A stretch of 64,000 nt of DNA, from contig JASXTE010000001.1 of assembly GCA_030280995.1 (NCBI GenBank), positions 8,279,001 to 8,343,000 of the forward strand, given 5' to 3'. The position numbers and the translations under genes were made by a program. Of this stretch, positions 22,786 to 34,396 are shown piece after piece. Position 1 is the stretch's first letter. Every line of letters starts with the position of its first letter. The notes under the pieces were generated by a model. It saw only the letters and a program-made list of their open reading frames with translations. It did no database searches and was not told where the DNA came from. Source of the DNA: Hemileia vastatrix. Taxonomy: Eukaryota; Basidiomycota; Pucciniomycetes; Pucciniales; Zaghouaniaceae.

Positions 22786-22795
22786 CTAGTTTTTT
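22786..22795 (-). promoter_or_regulatory. Candidate -1 ribosomal frameshift site, gag/pol of element C
   Basis: The last gag codons read CTA AAA AAC TAG, so the heptamer A AAA AAC (22795-22789) ends directly at the stop. This is a classic X XXY YYZ slippery sequence in the correct phase. Slipping back one base continues as LVDSLLVCKANY into the protease frame without a stop. I have not tested for a downstream pseudoknot. Confidence 0.7.
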
Positions 22796-23973
22796 AGCTT
22801 CAAACTAGTACCTTCTCTTTCCTTCAACTTTACACAATCTTCCAGCTTGTGCTTACCCCCACAATACATACATAACCCATTATCTGTTCGCCTCTTCCTC
22901 TCAGCTTCTTTAAGTTCCCCTTTAGGATCCAGTACTTTACTGATATCACCCGGGGTCAAGATTTTTGGTCGAGGTTTGTCCTTTCCCTTAATAGGTTTGG
23001 ATTGAGTCAAGGAGGATTGAATTGTTTGTGGGTGGGAAGAAGGTCCCAATTTGAAATTTAAGCCTTGAGATTTGTTGGCGTATCGACAATGTTGAAGTTG
23101 TCCTTGGTAAACGCCCTCAAGTTCAAGGGTTTGATCCATTAAATCTGTTAAAGTAGTCATCTTCTGACTGTGAAGATTTAACTGATCCAGAATCCTCGAA
23201 GGAAGTCCTTTTTTGAAATGATACTTAAGGGCAGCATCATTCCAACCTACTCGAGTTTGAAGCGCTCTGAAGTTTGAGATATATTCAGAGGCTTTCCCAT
23301 TATCACTCATGTGAAGGAAATCAAGTTCAATTTCTGCGTTGTCAGTTTCATTAGGGTCACCAAACAACGTGAAGAGTTGGTCTTCGAACTTTTCCCAGTT
23401 ATTAATAAGTAAGTGGGTTTTGGTTGAAGAGAGCATGAGAATATAAGGTTCAAACCATCTTGCTGCTTTTCCGGCCAGGAATGAAGAAGCATAAACAACT
23501 TTCGATTGGTCTTTATTGAAGGTTCGAGGGTTATTATGGAACAGGAGCTTGCAGGTTTGCAAGAAGGGTCGCAATCTTTCTGGATGTTCTCCATCGAATT
23601 TATCAGGAGATTTCATAGAAGGAGTTTTGAATTTAGATCCCTCTGAAGACGTTGAATTTGAAAGGTTCTTCATGAAAATTCTCATGAAATCTTCCAGAGA
23701 AATGGATGGTCCAGGTTCTGAAGGTTGACCAGAAGGGTGGTTAGCAGGGGCGGATGGTGCCTCGTGCATTGTATCCTCTCCTTCTTTATCATCACTAGAA
23801 TCATCGAAATCTTGTGGGATGTCTTCTACTTATTGGACTGAATGTTTCCGTTCCCTAAGGTTGAGTGGCTCCAAGGAGTGAGTGCGGGAAACAGGCCTAG
23901 TGACTGTTGGCCTGCCTCTGGCGCGAGCTCTAGTAGTAGCGCCTGTAGGAGGAGTGCGTTGAACAGGTGCCAT
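22786..23973 (-). pseudogene. gag: Gag of element C
   Basis: The likely start is ATG at 23973 (MAPVQRTPPTG), about 68 codons before the next in-frame ATG at 23769, giving an Arg-rich basic N-terminus. One in-frame TAA (23830-23832) breaks it, again a possible CAA-to-TAA change. The capsid core is typical of fungal/plant Gypsy Gag: PDKFDGEHPERLRPFLQTC, ARWFEPYI, then WEKFEDQLFTLFG and ASEYISNFRALQ. Near the C-terminus is a CCHC-like zinc knuckle with one residue fewer than the standard CX2CX4HX4C (CMYCGGKHKLEDC). Ends at TAG 22786-22788 immediately after the slippery heptamer. Confidence 0.93.
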
Positions 23974-24050
23974 TTTAAGAATTTAGAGAAAACACCTGAA
24001 AAGGGACATAGTAGTGCAAACAATGAGAACTACGGAGAATTAAATTATAC

Positions 24051-24853
24051 TGTCACCGGCCAACCTATGCACAAGGTCAAGGATGTTCCTGCAAGTGAGA
24101 TAAAAGGTTCAGATACTTCTTCACAGCACAGAGGGATAGTTCGAGGAAGTGATTCGAAGATGACTCGACAGAAGAACTACTGCTTCGAGTTATGTTCGAG
24201 AAGGATTCTAATATAATTGAACAGTAATATTAAAATTCTTAAGATCTCACGAAGGGTTGGAAACTCAACAATCAAAGATTTAGGATTTAGATATGATTAT
24301 TGAGAAAATAAAGAAAGATACAATAATAATGATTTTCACTTAGAGTTTTATCACTATTAACTATAAATACGTTTTATAATTTAATTCTAAAGAATGTCGA
24401 ACCAAAAACCCAGCCCCTTTTATATCCTTTACTCCTCCTTGTATTGACCTCATACTCATCCACCATTCCGCACACCACAAACCATTTAAAATATATCCAT
24501 TACACTTGGACCCTCCTCACTAACATCCGTCAACCCCCTTAATCCTTCACTAACCATTTGGTCCATGCTCACTACCCCTTAATAACCCACAGACATTTCA
24601 TGAACCTTTTAATGTACTATTATATTAACTTTTGGGCTGTGCGTCGCTTATTGGAAAAAAGACTAAGACACACTATTGAGAGATTGACTAATTTAGATTT
24701 AGAGTTTTAGGCTAGCGCGATTGAATAGCGAGTACACAAAGGAAAGTCACAGTTGCTATGGAGAGTAGCTTTCTGCTCTTTGAGTATGGATTTGAACCCT
24801 TTAGTATTGATTTATGAGCTACTTTTGCCTCGAGTTTCACGTGGCGCGTGACA
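24051..24853 (-). repeat. 5' LTR of element C (LTR-C)
   Basis: Same sequence class as 16439-17242, 803 bp. After its minus-strand end (GGTGACA) the internal sequence runs GTATAATTTAATTCTCCG, where a primer-binding site should lie. It does not begin TGG, so it is not an obvious tRNA 3'-end complement. Confidence 0.93.
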
Positions 24854-25307
24854 AGGTCTAGGTGTTGAAAATTCTTGAAGTGGACTCCATGGGGGGTTGA
24901 TGAGCCCTCACAGTGCTTTAAATTCCAGGGAGAGCAGTGACATCATTTGAATTGAAGGTCTGTGCACTCCAGTGGATTTTAGTATAAGTAAAGGAGGATT
25001 TGATGGGTTATTAGACATCACTTACTTACTAAAATTCAAATAAACATTATAACACAATTATTATCATATATAAATGTGTTATAAAGCATTTATAAATTGA
25101 TATTATCTTTATATTGGCTATAAATATATTTTATTAACCTATTTTCCACCACTAGCACACACCATTCCAAATATTTTAAGTTAACACTAAGCATAACTAT
25201 TTTATTTGTCTTCCCCTAAGGTTTAGTCACTATATAATTTATCAATAATTAGTTGGAAAATTAATATTTACTGATAAATCATAGTTAGATACTAGCATAC
25301 ACTGACA

Positions 25308-25476
25308 CAATTTCTATCAAAAAGTCACACCCCAATCTATGTAATGTACTTATATGTGTAATGTTTAACTTATTTAACCCCTATTGTTTTCATTTCTAGT
25401 ATCAATTTTCAATTTTCAAATTTTTATTTGAATTTTTAAAAAACATGTAATTGGGGTTATGTTAATTTGAAACTTA
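25308..25476. other. AT-rich spacer, no gene
   Basis: Follows the end of the older LTR-A copy. No feature recognised. Confidence 0.5.
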
Positions 25477-25686
25477 CCCCCCAAAAAACATTGGCACCTG
25501 GATAGCAGGTGCGAATCCTATCTTTGTCTTAAACAAGCTTCAACTCAGCTGTAATTCTTCTGGAAAGACTGCACACTTAACAATGAGCACACTAGCTCAG
25601 ACAAAATAAAATCAAATCTACTATTATATCAAACTGAATATAGGCATGGGCACCTGCTAGCAGGTTCTACTTGATTTTTTGTGGTG
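25477..25686. mobile_element. MITE e (210 bp, TSD TTA)
   Basis: Flanked by TTA (25474-25476, 25687-25689). Left end CCCCCCAAAAAAC; right end, minus strand, CACCACAAAAAATC; the two align without gaps. About 20 bp in from each end is a palindrome: GCACCTG/CAGGTGC on the left, ACCTGCTAGCAGGT on the right. No coding capacity. Same architecture as T1, T2 and MITEs a-d, but a different sequence family. Confidence 0.7.
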
Positions 25687-27732
25687 TTATTTTCTTTCAA
25701 CAGAAGATTATTCAGAAGCCTGTCTTTCATTTTAATCAAACAGTTTTTAATTTGTTTCAGTAGCTTCTCAGATATTGACCATTAAATTTTAGCCTTTATT
25801 TTCACTACTTTACTTTAATTTACTTTTATATCAAATTATTAGTAAAGAGGGATCCTGAAATGCTTAACTCATTATAATTTGCATATTTTTACCTTTCATT
25901 TTTTATTTCTAATGAAAATATCAGTTTTACTTATTTTATTGGTTTTCCCCCTCTCCATAACTTCAAATCAAATTTTGGGATTTTATTAAAATAAGTAAGT
26001 ATTCTTTTTTTATAAAATTTATTCATCAATTAATCAGTTTTTTTTTTGAGACCCAAGAGGGACAACTACTTCTAGCACTAAGCACTAGCCTAAGATGATA
26101 CTGACTATGCTGGTACAACAGTGAGACTAACTAGACTGACTATTCTGGGGTTTCTAACAGTGAGGCTTCCAACTATGGGAGACTAAGAAGTAGCTGAATT
26201 ACTAAATAAGTTTTCCAATGAGGACTTCTCTACAGTTCCTTCCCCGTAAAACCCCCTTACGCAATGTACTCTCTTATGCCTCTTACAATGCATGGTGCCC
26301 ATAGCACTCCTCCTACTCACCTCTCAGCCAAATCCTAGAATATTTTCTGTATATTAAAATGTATTATTGAATTTTATTCAAGGAATTTAATTATTGAAAC
26401 TTTTTGAAACCCTACTAGTGATAATAATCAAGCAAAAAAAGACCCCCTTGGTTTGGTATCATGCAATAACTTCACTCATTTTGGATTTTATTTTCAAATC
26501 AACAAAGATTTAATAAATCAGGTAAGTGAGGTAAGGAAAGAAGGCTATATTAACTCTAAAACTTTAGGTGGATGAAAAAGCTATGGAATTTAAGAGAGGT
26601 TTCCCTTTTTCTCTTTTAATTTCTTATTTTAAAATATAAAATTTATATAAAAGGTTCATTAACTTAAATGTTTACATCATTGGGATTTGCTGATGTATTA
26701 TCATGTCTAAAGTAATTTCTTGCATGTTTTCTTAAATTAATTTGTGTGATTCAAATTTATTTTCTTGTAGTATAATTAATTAAACTTTTTATCTTTACTT
26801 AAAAGATTTTTTTGGTGCTAACTCAGGAATCAAAATTGAAATTTGGCATTCTGGGACACCTACTAGGATAAAATTCAGGGGGAGGTATTTACATTATTTT
26901 AACATGAGAGCCTAATAATTTTTTAAAAAAAAAGAAATTTATTTTATGTTAAACTTAAAAATTGAAAGGAATTTAGAATAAACATTACACATATAAGAAT
27001 TTATGCACTTAAATGCATGCTATTTTGATTAAAAATATAAATTCATCAAAGCACAAGTTTTTCATATTGTTTGATTACATTTTTTTAAAGAAAATATGAA
27101 TTAGTAAAATTCTTTAATAGAAAATATTTTAAGATTGAATTAATACCAATTTGTGAGATGTGCTATTGTGATTGGAAAAATTCTCACCCTTATTCTGGAA
27201 TTTTGAAAAATAGAAGTGTTGTATATAGTGAGAGATGGGTCAACTTCTTCATCTTCATACAAATCTAGCCATTGATTCTTGAGGTTTTCTAGAAGGGTAT
27301 TAAGTATAGAAAAACACATAATCCATTAAACCACTGCCTTAATATCAGCTTTTTTTCTAAAAGGGCTTCTTACTTCCTTTAAAATATCAAAATGGATTTT
27401 TAAAAATACAGTGGAATTTTCAATATGGAATCTTGAATTTCCAAAATGATTTTTGAAATTGTAATTTTGGATATCTTCTAAATTTTATCCCCAAAATCTG
27501 GAAATAGAATGAAAATTAGAATTATACACTAAAAAATATAAGTAGGCAGCTCTAGCAGGTTCCAATAAATTTTCCCTGGTGATAATCAAAGAGGAGATTA
27601 AGAGACATGAAATTGATTGCTTGATCTAATTTATCAAAATTTAAGAGTGAGGAAAGAATTTCTCTTATATGATATAAACATGTAAATTTCGTATGATTTT
27701 TTGAGTAATAAATCTTTATTCCTCAGAGTGGT
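25687..27732. other. AT-rich intergenic DNA, no gene
   Basis: About 2 kb without a supported ORF. At 27527 a CAC-start sequence (CACTAAAAAATATAAGTAG) followed by a CTCTAGCAGG palindrome-like block resembles a lone terminus of the MITE e family; I found no partner end. A slightly GC-richer patch lies at 26160-26330. Confidence 0.4.
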
Positions 27733-29022
27733 TCATATGAATGGGATGATTCTGATAAATCATTGAAATGGGCCTTTTTATTGAAACCAGAATTTTTTTG
27801 AGAAAGTGTGAATTTAAATGAAATAACTGACCTATTTAAGTTTTGAAATATACCATTGTTGGGGCTGGTATGTTTTGGAAATACCCACTTAGATAAATGT
27901 AGAATTTTTATTGAAAATTTTCCAGAACTCACACCCTCTAACACTATGGCTAATTTGTGTTGTTCCATGGGAAAAATAGTTACAAAGCAATTTTTTTCAC
28001 TTAACATTAACATAAGAACTTTAAATTCTAAAACCAATTGTTACATAACTTTTTCACCGCAATTTAAACGAGTTATTTGTTTAAGTTTAATTAATTTGTT
28101 ATTTTGTGGTAGTGACCATCACTATGCAAAAAGGGGCTGAAATTTCTAGAAAGTCCTCAACCTGAATTCAGAAAAAGCTCAGATAGAGATCACACTGAAC
28201 TCTACCTGAACACCCAACTAAAACTGTTCTTCTAAGTGGGATTCATCCCTGATTGTAGGGTTCCTTTGTCAATAGCTCAATGTGTTCAATCTGTGGTGAA
28301 TTTGGGTCCAAGGTTGCATACTTTCTAGCAAGTCTGTCCCACATATTGAGTGCTGAATATTATTTTAAATAGTACTATTTTGAGTTTTTAAATATGCAAT
28401 AATCTTCATGTGTTAATTCAAAATATTTGAAATTAGTGAAAGAGAATCAAAATATATATTATAAAATACTTTTATTAGAATACAAACTTTTATGATTCAC
28501 TAAAAAATAATTAGGAGGGAGTTGCATGAGACTTCCCTAGTTTATTCTTAGAATTTTTTCTGTGATTTTGAAATCCTTTATCTCCCTTAAAGATTTATGA
28601 AGGTGTTGATAGAGTAGAAAACAAAGAACACCAAGTGGTAAAAGTAAATCAAAAATTAGGTCTTGTTGTTCATATTAAATCAACACAGAAGGTTATATTG
28701 TCACCACCATGAGCTATCTTCTTGAATTCATCACCCTCCAAAAAAGTATAACCTTCATTTTTGTTATTGTTAATATAAAACTTGTAAAGATATAAAGGTA
28801 TCAGGGTCAGTTTAAAATTGTCAATAATAGGGGGTTTTATTTCTGTCAAATCCACACTTATTTAAGAGCAAATTTCTAAAACACACTAGCCCCAACACTG
28901 GTGGATTTTAAAAATAAAATAAGTCAGTTATTTCACTCAAATCCACAATTTCTCAAGAAAAAGTTTTGTTATCACCATAATGTCTCATTTCACTGATTGG
29001 TCAGAATCATCCCATTCATACA
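27733..29022. repeat. Inverted repeat, arms about 175 bp
   Basis: 27733-27905 and 28845-29022 are inverted copies of each other (shared blocks GAATGGGATGATTCTGA, GAAATAACTGAC, GTTGGGGCT). About 0.94 kb lies between the arms, including MITE a. No transposon ends or duplication could be fixed. Confidence 0.7.
28120..28352. mobile_element. MITE a (233 bp)
   Basis: Ends CACTATGCAAAAAGGGGCTG (left) and CACTCAATATGTGGGACAG (right, minus strand), each followed by a CTAG-centred palindrome. The interior matches MITEs b, c and d. The flanking trinucleotides CAT and CTG do not match, so the duplication is lost or the ends are slightly misplaced. Confidence 0.65.
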
Positions 29023-29789
29023 CAGAACTACACGTCATGACACTTTATAACTCAAAACATCACAAATCATTTACATTTCTATACCATATAAGAGCCATGC
29101 CTTCCTATCTCACAAATCATGATAACCTACACAAAGAAATGACTTTCAAGGCCCTTGATATCACCTTGGACTCTGATTGAAATTCTGATTCTGATATTGA
29201 AGAATATTCTCTTTTTTCATCAAAAGTGGCTAGGAAACATTACCTTTTTCCAAGAAAGCCTGAAGTACTACATACCCCCAAGAACACAATTCAAACACTT
29301 CTTAACCTATCTTTACCCAGTGTTAGACATTCTTTCAGTACTTCTCAGCAATTTTTAATAAGAATTTTTATTTCCTTTTTTATATTGAATTTGATTTTGA
29401 ATTTCCTGTTATAGTCTCTTTTTTCAAGTCTCTTTGTTTTCCTTCATGAACTCAACATGAAATCACATATCATATGCCATTGCATAATTTTTGAGTCATT
29501 CACTTTTTCTTTCATAACTCAAACAATTTTTCTTCTTTACTCTTTCATCCCTCAAAGAGTTTTAAGTCAATCAATTTCTCAGTTCATCTCTCCAGTTAAG
29601 TCATTTTTTCATTCTTAGATGTATATTTAATAATTAATTAATTTTTTTTTTGGTTTTTTGGTTTTATTTTTTGTAACTAAATTTTTTTAGTAATTGTTTA
29701 TTTTCTGATTTTAAAGGTAAAATTAATCTTTTTTCTTCTCTCCCTCTTTTCTTTCTTTTTTAGCTCCAAAAACCTACTCTTTATTTTTA
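29023..29789. other. AT/pyrimidine-rich spacer, no gene
   Basis: T- and C-rich on the plus strand (29400-29790). No supported ORF; the 60-codon frames here look random. It ends where the RT remnant of element E begins. Confidence 0.5.
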
Positions 29790-32340
29790 CTTTTGGCTGC
29801 TCCTTTGAGACAGTTGACTAGGAATGATGCTGACTGGGAGTAGGATGGAGAGTGTGAAGAGGTGTTTTTTAGATTGAAGAAGGTTGTTGGGGAAGATATT
29901 ATCCTGCATAAGTTAAATTACGGGAAAGATGCAGGCAGAATTTATTTAAAAGTTGGTTCTAGTCAAATTGCTTCTGGGGCTGTCCTGTCCCGAATTGAAA
30001 AAGCTGGTTATATAAGACCAGTCAGGTATGAATTTTTGGTTTTTACTGAGGTTGAATCAAGATATTCCCAACCAAAATTGGAAATTTGTGGTGTAGCAAA
30101 ATTTTAAAGAAGCTTCAAAAAGTTTTATGGGAACAACACTTAAAACTACAAGCTGATGTGAAATCTTTAATTAAAATTATTAATTCCCCTAGTTTACCAA
30201 ATTCACCCATGACCAGATGGGTAGCTTTTGTTCAAAAATTTTCTTTTTATCTAGTTCATAAGCCTGGAGAGATGTTTACTTTGTCAGACTGATTGTCAAG
30301 AAGACCACTCACAGAAGAGGATTCTGACTCAAAAGAATTTGGTGAAGATATACCTGTAATCAAAGCTAGCACAAATGGTGATGAAGATTTTCCTTATCTT
30401 CCACATGAGGTTAAAATGGATGTATTAATAAGTTTAGATAGTGAAGACCTCCCCCATGAGGTTAAACTGGATGGCATAATAAGTTTAGATATTGAAGACC
30501 TCCCCCATGAGTTTAAACTGGCAGGTTTAATATGTAATGGTAGTGATGAGGACCATCCCCATGAGGTTAAACAAGCTGGATTAGATCTGTAAAAAATATA
30601 ATTATAACCTCCACAATGGGATAAACAGGATAATAATAATAAGAATATGGTAAATTGTGTGCTTGGGGATTTTGATGATGGAGTAGATAAATTTGGCAAA
30701 AAAGAGTTTAGAGATGTGGTATATATGGATGAGGATGGTTATATTATGTGGGATATTATGAAGCTGGTAAATGGTTTATATGTTGTATAGTTATATAATT
30801 TGGTTAAAGAGAGTTTGGGTGTTTTTGAAAATTTAGTTAAAAAGATTTTGGACAACAATGAGGTTTTCAATGCTAAAAAGGGTAAACAAAGAAAGGAAGA
30901 GAATTTGGTTGTAAAACAGATGGAAGGTTCAGGAGTGGAAAATTCAAAATATTTTATGATAAATAGGTAAAGTCAAGAATTAAAATTATTGGAACATTCA
31001 TTTGTTGGTAATTTAGGAGATAGTGAAGTGCCTTTTGATATTATTTTAATGGATTTTTAAGATGATGTCTGGGGACAGACAGGGTTTTACTATAATATAG
31101 TAAAAAAATTATCAACATTAGAAAAGCCGGATAAATGTGATAATGATGAATGGGTGGAAATTAAAAAGAAGTCATCAGCATTTTATCTTTCTGGAAAAAG
31201 ATTAATGAGAAGAAGGTATCCAAATACTCAAGATGTTATTACCCAAAAGAAAGGGCAAGAATTAGTTATGAAATCACCTCATGAATTTCTTGGGCATAGA
31301 AGAGTTGATGAAACTTATGGAAAAACTGCTGATAGATTTTGGTGGCCTGGTAATAAGCTGCCTGATAAAAAATGGGTTCAGTCATGCAGTGAATGTCAAA
31401 GGGGGAGTTGTTTAAGGCCAAAGGAGCCTGGACATGCAACTGGTGAAAACACTCTTTTTGGTAGGGTTATTTTAGATGCTCTTAATATAAAAGAAGGTAG
31501 ATATAAATATTTAATCATAACCAGAGATGATTTATCCAGTTGGGTACATGCTGCACCTCTTATAAATTTTAACGCCAGGAATGTGGCAGATTTTTTGATA
31601 AAAAATTGGGTATATAGGTATGGAGTGATGAAGTTGGTAACGGTTGATGGAGGTCCTGATTTTGGGACAGAGTTTAGAGAGGCTATATCAAATGTTGGAT
31701 CAAAGGTTAGGGTAGCAACCCCATATTACCCTGAATCTGAAGGAATGGTAGAAAGAGTGAATCAAGTTATAAAGGATGCTTTAGTTAAAATGTGTGGATC
31801 AAGTGTTGAAAAGTGGAGCACTTATTTACCATTAGTTTTATTTGCTGAAAAAATCACTTCCAAAAAGATTACTTGATATTCACCATATGAACTAGTTTTT
31901 GTTCAGAAAGAAGTTTTACCAGTTGATCTAGAGGCTGAATCATATCTTGGAGTAGATCGGGAAATTTTTAAAACTACTAAAGAATTACTATGTGCAAGAA
32001 TGGTTCAGTTGCAAAAAAAAAGAAACACTGGAGAAGGCATACTCAAAAATGATGAAAATTTGAAATCACTAAGTTAGATATTGGGATAATAGGTTTTCTC
32101 ATATATTAAGGAAAATTTTGGAAACTGGAGATATGGTCTTGCTGTATAATAGGAGTTTACAGTGTCAGTGGGGAAGAATGTTTGCTGATAAGTGGAATGG
32201 GTAATTCAGAGTCAGAGAACAAGTATCTGGTGGTTCATATGAATTAGAAGAGTTTGATGAAGTGGTATTTATAAAGAGGGCACCTTCTGACCAATTCCAG
32301 CAGTTTTATTATAGGGAAAACAGGTGTGCCAAAGCTTAAC
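29790..32340 (+). pseudogene. pol: Element E: truncated Gypsy pol (RT end, RNase H, integrase)
   Basis: Starts in the RT thumb / RNase H entry (APLRQLTRNDADWE, then CEEVFFRLKKVVGED). RNase H keeps GSSQIASGAVLS, but the first Asp is not visible. After HKPGEMFTLSD comes an acidic linker with tandem LPHEVKL-type repeats (30393-30590). Integrase follows: H..H in HEFLGHRRV, CxxC in CSECQ, Asp in ILDALNIKEGRY, Asp in TVDGGPDFGTEF, Glu in GMVERVNQ, then YSPYELVF and a GSYELEEFDE module near 32230. Several stops and frame changes break it (30105, 30291, 31875 and others). 5' truncated. Same family as element D. Confidence 0.85.
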
Positions 32341-34168
32341 TCCAAAATGAGGATAAGCTACCAACCATTGTTCAAAGAAGATTTCATCCAAACTACATAT
32401 CAATCAAAAAAGAAGATTTACTCTGCAAAAGAATATATATGAAAACTATAATTATAAATAAAAATCATTAAATAATTAAAATGTTAAAAATTTTAGGGTG
32501 AAGAATTGTAATGAAATGTAATTTTTTTTGGTAGAAGTTTTCACAGGGGATTCTTCTAAATTTAATATTGGCAAGTTTGGCGGTAATTGGTGGGCTGGCG
32601 GATCTATACAAAATTACCCCACAATGTTTTTTACTGAAGTTTCCATGTTTCTAGTTGAATTCAGGCTTTAGTTTTTTTATATAGGTGGTCCTCTAAGACT
32701 ATATACTGGATTACTACAACTTCACCATAATTATGCACCTTCAAAGCCAGATTCAATGATTTTTTTTGTTTTATTTTTGATTAATGAAGTTTTTTAAGTT
32801 ATATTTTTGAATTTTATTTTAATTTTATTCTTAATTTTATCATAAATAAATTTTTTCAGGGATAATAATCACTGGTGGTCTCCAATCATTTTTACAAATT
32901 GGATTAAGCCCACCCAGAGATCAATTCTATTTTTTTTCATTATATTTTTCAAAAAATCTTTAAAGATTATATATGTTTATTTTAAATTTCTTTCTTGTAT
33001 ATGGCACATCAAGGTGAACTTAGATATGGGTATGATGTCAGGGGTGTGGCTCATCAAATAGCTGGGGGACATCTTTTAAAATAATTTTTCATTATTATAA
33101 TATTCATTTTAAATTTATCATATATATATATATATTCTATTTCAAATATCTCATTAAAAATTTTATTTTCATGTTAAAAAATACCTAAAAAAACAATGAA
33201 AATCAAATAATAATAATAATAATATATAATTTAATTTTTCTTTCAAAATAAGTTCATTTCTTCAATTTTATTTAATTTTTTTATATACAAGGAACAAAAT
33301 CTAATGGAGTGCAATATCCATTTGATTCTAATTCAAGATATTCTTTTAGTCCTTCAAGACTTTAAACTGTCTAGTTTTAATGAATTTTTCAAGATTTTTG
33401 GCTGTATGCATTTGGATCTGTTGGTCCTCCAAGACTTTAAACTGAATACTTAGAAAGATTTTTGAATTCTATGGGATCTGTTAGTCCATCAAGACTTAAA
33501 ACTGAATTTAAAAAATTTTTTTCAAGATGTTATGAATATTTTTTTTTCAAGTGTTTTTAATGGTGTAGAAAGACTCTTACTGTTGCCTTTCTGTAAGCAG
33601 AATTCAAGGCAGTTTGATAAACCAAAGAAAACTCTGTCCCTTTAAGTAAATATAGAGTTCAAAATTAACTAAGCTAAAAACTCTACTTTATATAAAATGA
33701 CAGATAGAATATTTGATATTAACAGTGTTGAGATGTAGAATCAGTGCTCTTGATTATGAGGGAAAAAATACAACAGTGAATCTGTATTTGGAAAAGTTAT
33801 TTAAATTATTGGATATTTTGTTTTTATTAAGCTTTTATTTATATTAGATTTAGTTATTAAGTACTGGTCCCTAGTTATGAGACTTTTTAAATGGTATCCC
33901 ACAATTTAATATATGTGATGTTGAATGAAATAAATAAAATGTTATGTAAAAGTGTTATATTTATAAGGGTATTAAAATTTTATAATTTGTTATGTAAAAT
34001 AATAATGCATCATGTTGTAAGATGTTATGATGTTATGTAATTTTAAGCTGTATGTTTTTATCTTTATTCTTATTTCAAGTCTACAGACTTTATATGAATA
34101 GTATGTCACATGCCCTATTTTTCCCAGCCGGAGCATCCTGGAGCTTTTCCGGAGATTGCTGGAGTTGG
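32341..34168 (+). other. 3' tail of element E, with dispersed motif
   Basis: No ORF of note, but blocks are conserved (inverted) in the tail of element D: a GGTAGAAG ... TTCACAGGGGA ... GGCAAGTTTGG block at 32530-32600, a GGTCCTCTAAGACTATA block at 32685, a GGGATAATAATCACTGG block at 32860 and a GGGGGACATCTTTTAAAA block at 33065. The motif GGTCCTCCAAGACTTTAAAC recurs at about 33348, 33422 and 33487. 34078-34168 is shared with 60075-60166 (inverted). No LTR boundary could be fixed. Confidence 0.6.
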
Positions 34169-34396
34169 CACTACACAATATAGGGGGTGGACTTGCTAGC
34201 AAGTCCTCACCCTGAACTCAGATGGAACTCAGGCGCAACTCTACTTGAACACCCACCTAAAACTGTTCTTCTTAGTGGTGTTCATCCCTGAATTTATGGT
34301 TCCTTTATCAATAGCTCAATGTGTGTTCAATCTGTGGTGAGTTTGGGTCCAAGGTTGTCAACTAGCTAGCAATTCTGCCCCCAATATTGTGTGGTG
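34169..34396. mobile_element. MITE b (228 bp)
   Basis: Left end CACTACACAATATAGGGGG; right end, minus strand, CACCACACAATATTGGGGG. Palindrome GGACTTGCTAGCAAGTCC lies just inside the left end. Flanks TGG and TAG differ at one base, a possibly mutated 3-bp duplication. Interior shared with MITEs a, c and d. Confidence 0.75.

Larger units (their letters stand above)
16439..24853 (-). mobile_element. Ty3/Gypsy chromovirus, element C (8.4 kb, TSD AGGTC)
   Basis: Complete element with two LTRs (16439-17242 and 24051-24853) and gag, protease, RT, RNase H, integrase and chromodomain on the minus strand. Flanked by AGGTC at 16434-16438 and 24854-24858. Gag and pol lie in different frames joined by a candidate -1 slippery site. 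Between the end of pol (19139) and the 3' LTR there are about 1.9 kb holding an antisense gene. Every interruption of pol is an in-frame stop explainable by one C-to-T change, and the RT catalytic motif is altered, so this copy is dead. Confidence 0.95.
14850..25307 (+). mobile_element. Older LTR-A copy, split three times
   Basis: LTR-A sequence in three pieces: 14850-15218, 16400-16438 and 24859-25307 (ending ACTGACA). Between them lie a solo LTR-A with duplicated TTTAT and element C with duplicated AGGTC. Its left part must lie beyond element A, off the left edge. The three pieces align end to end with the intact LTR-A sequence. Whether it is a solo LTR or one end of a full element cannot be seen. 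AT-rich DNA of unknown nature follows. Confidence 0.85.

Noticed and set aside
25477..25686. Possible tRNA-derived SINE
   Set aside because: Terminal inverted repeats and TTA duplication identify a MITE; no A/B-box promoter pattern or poly(A) tail.
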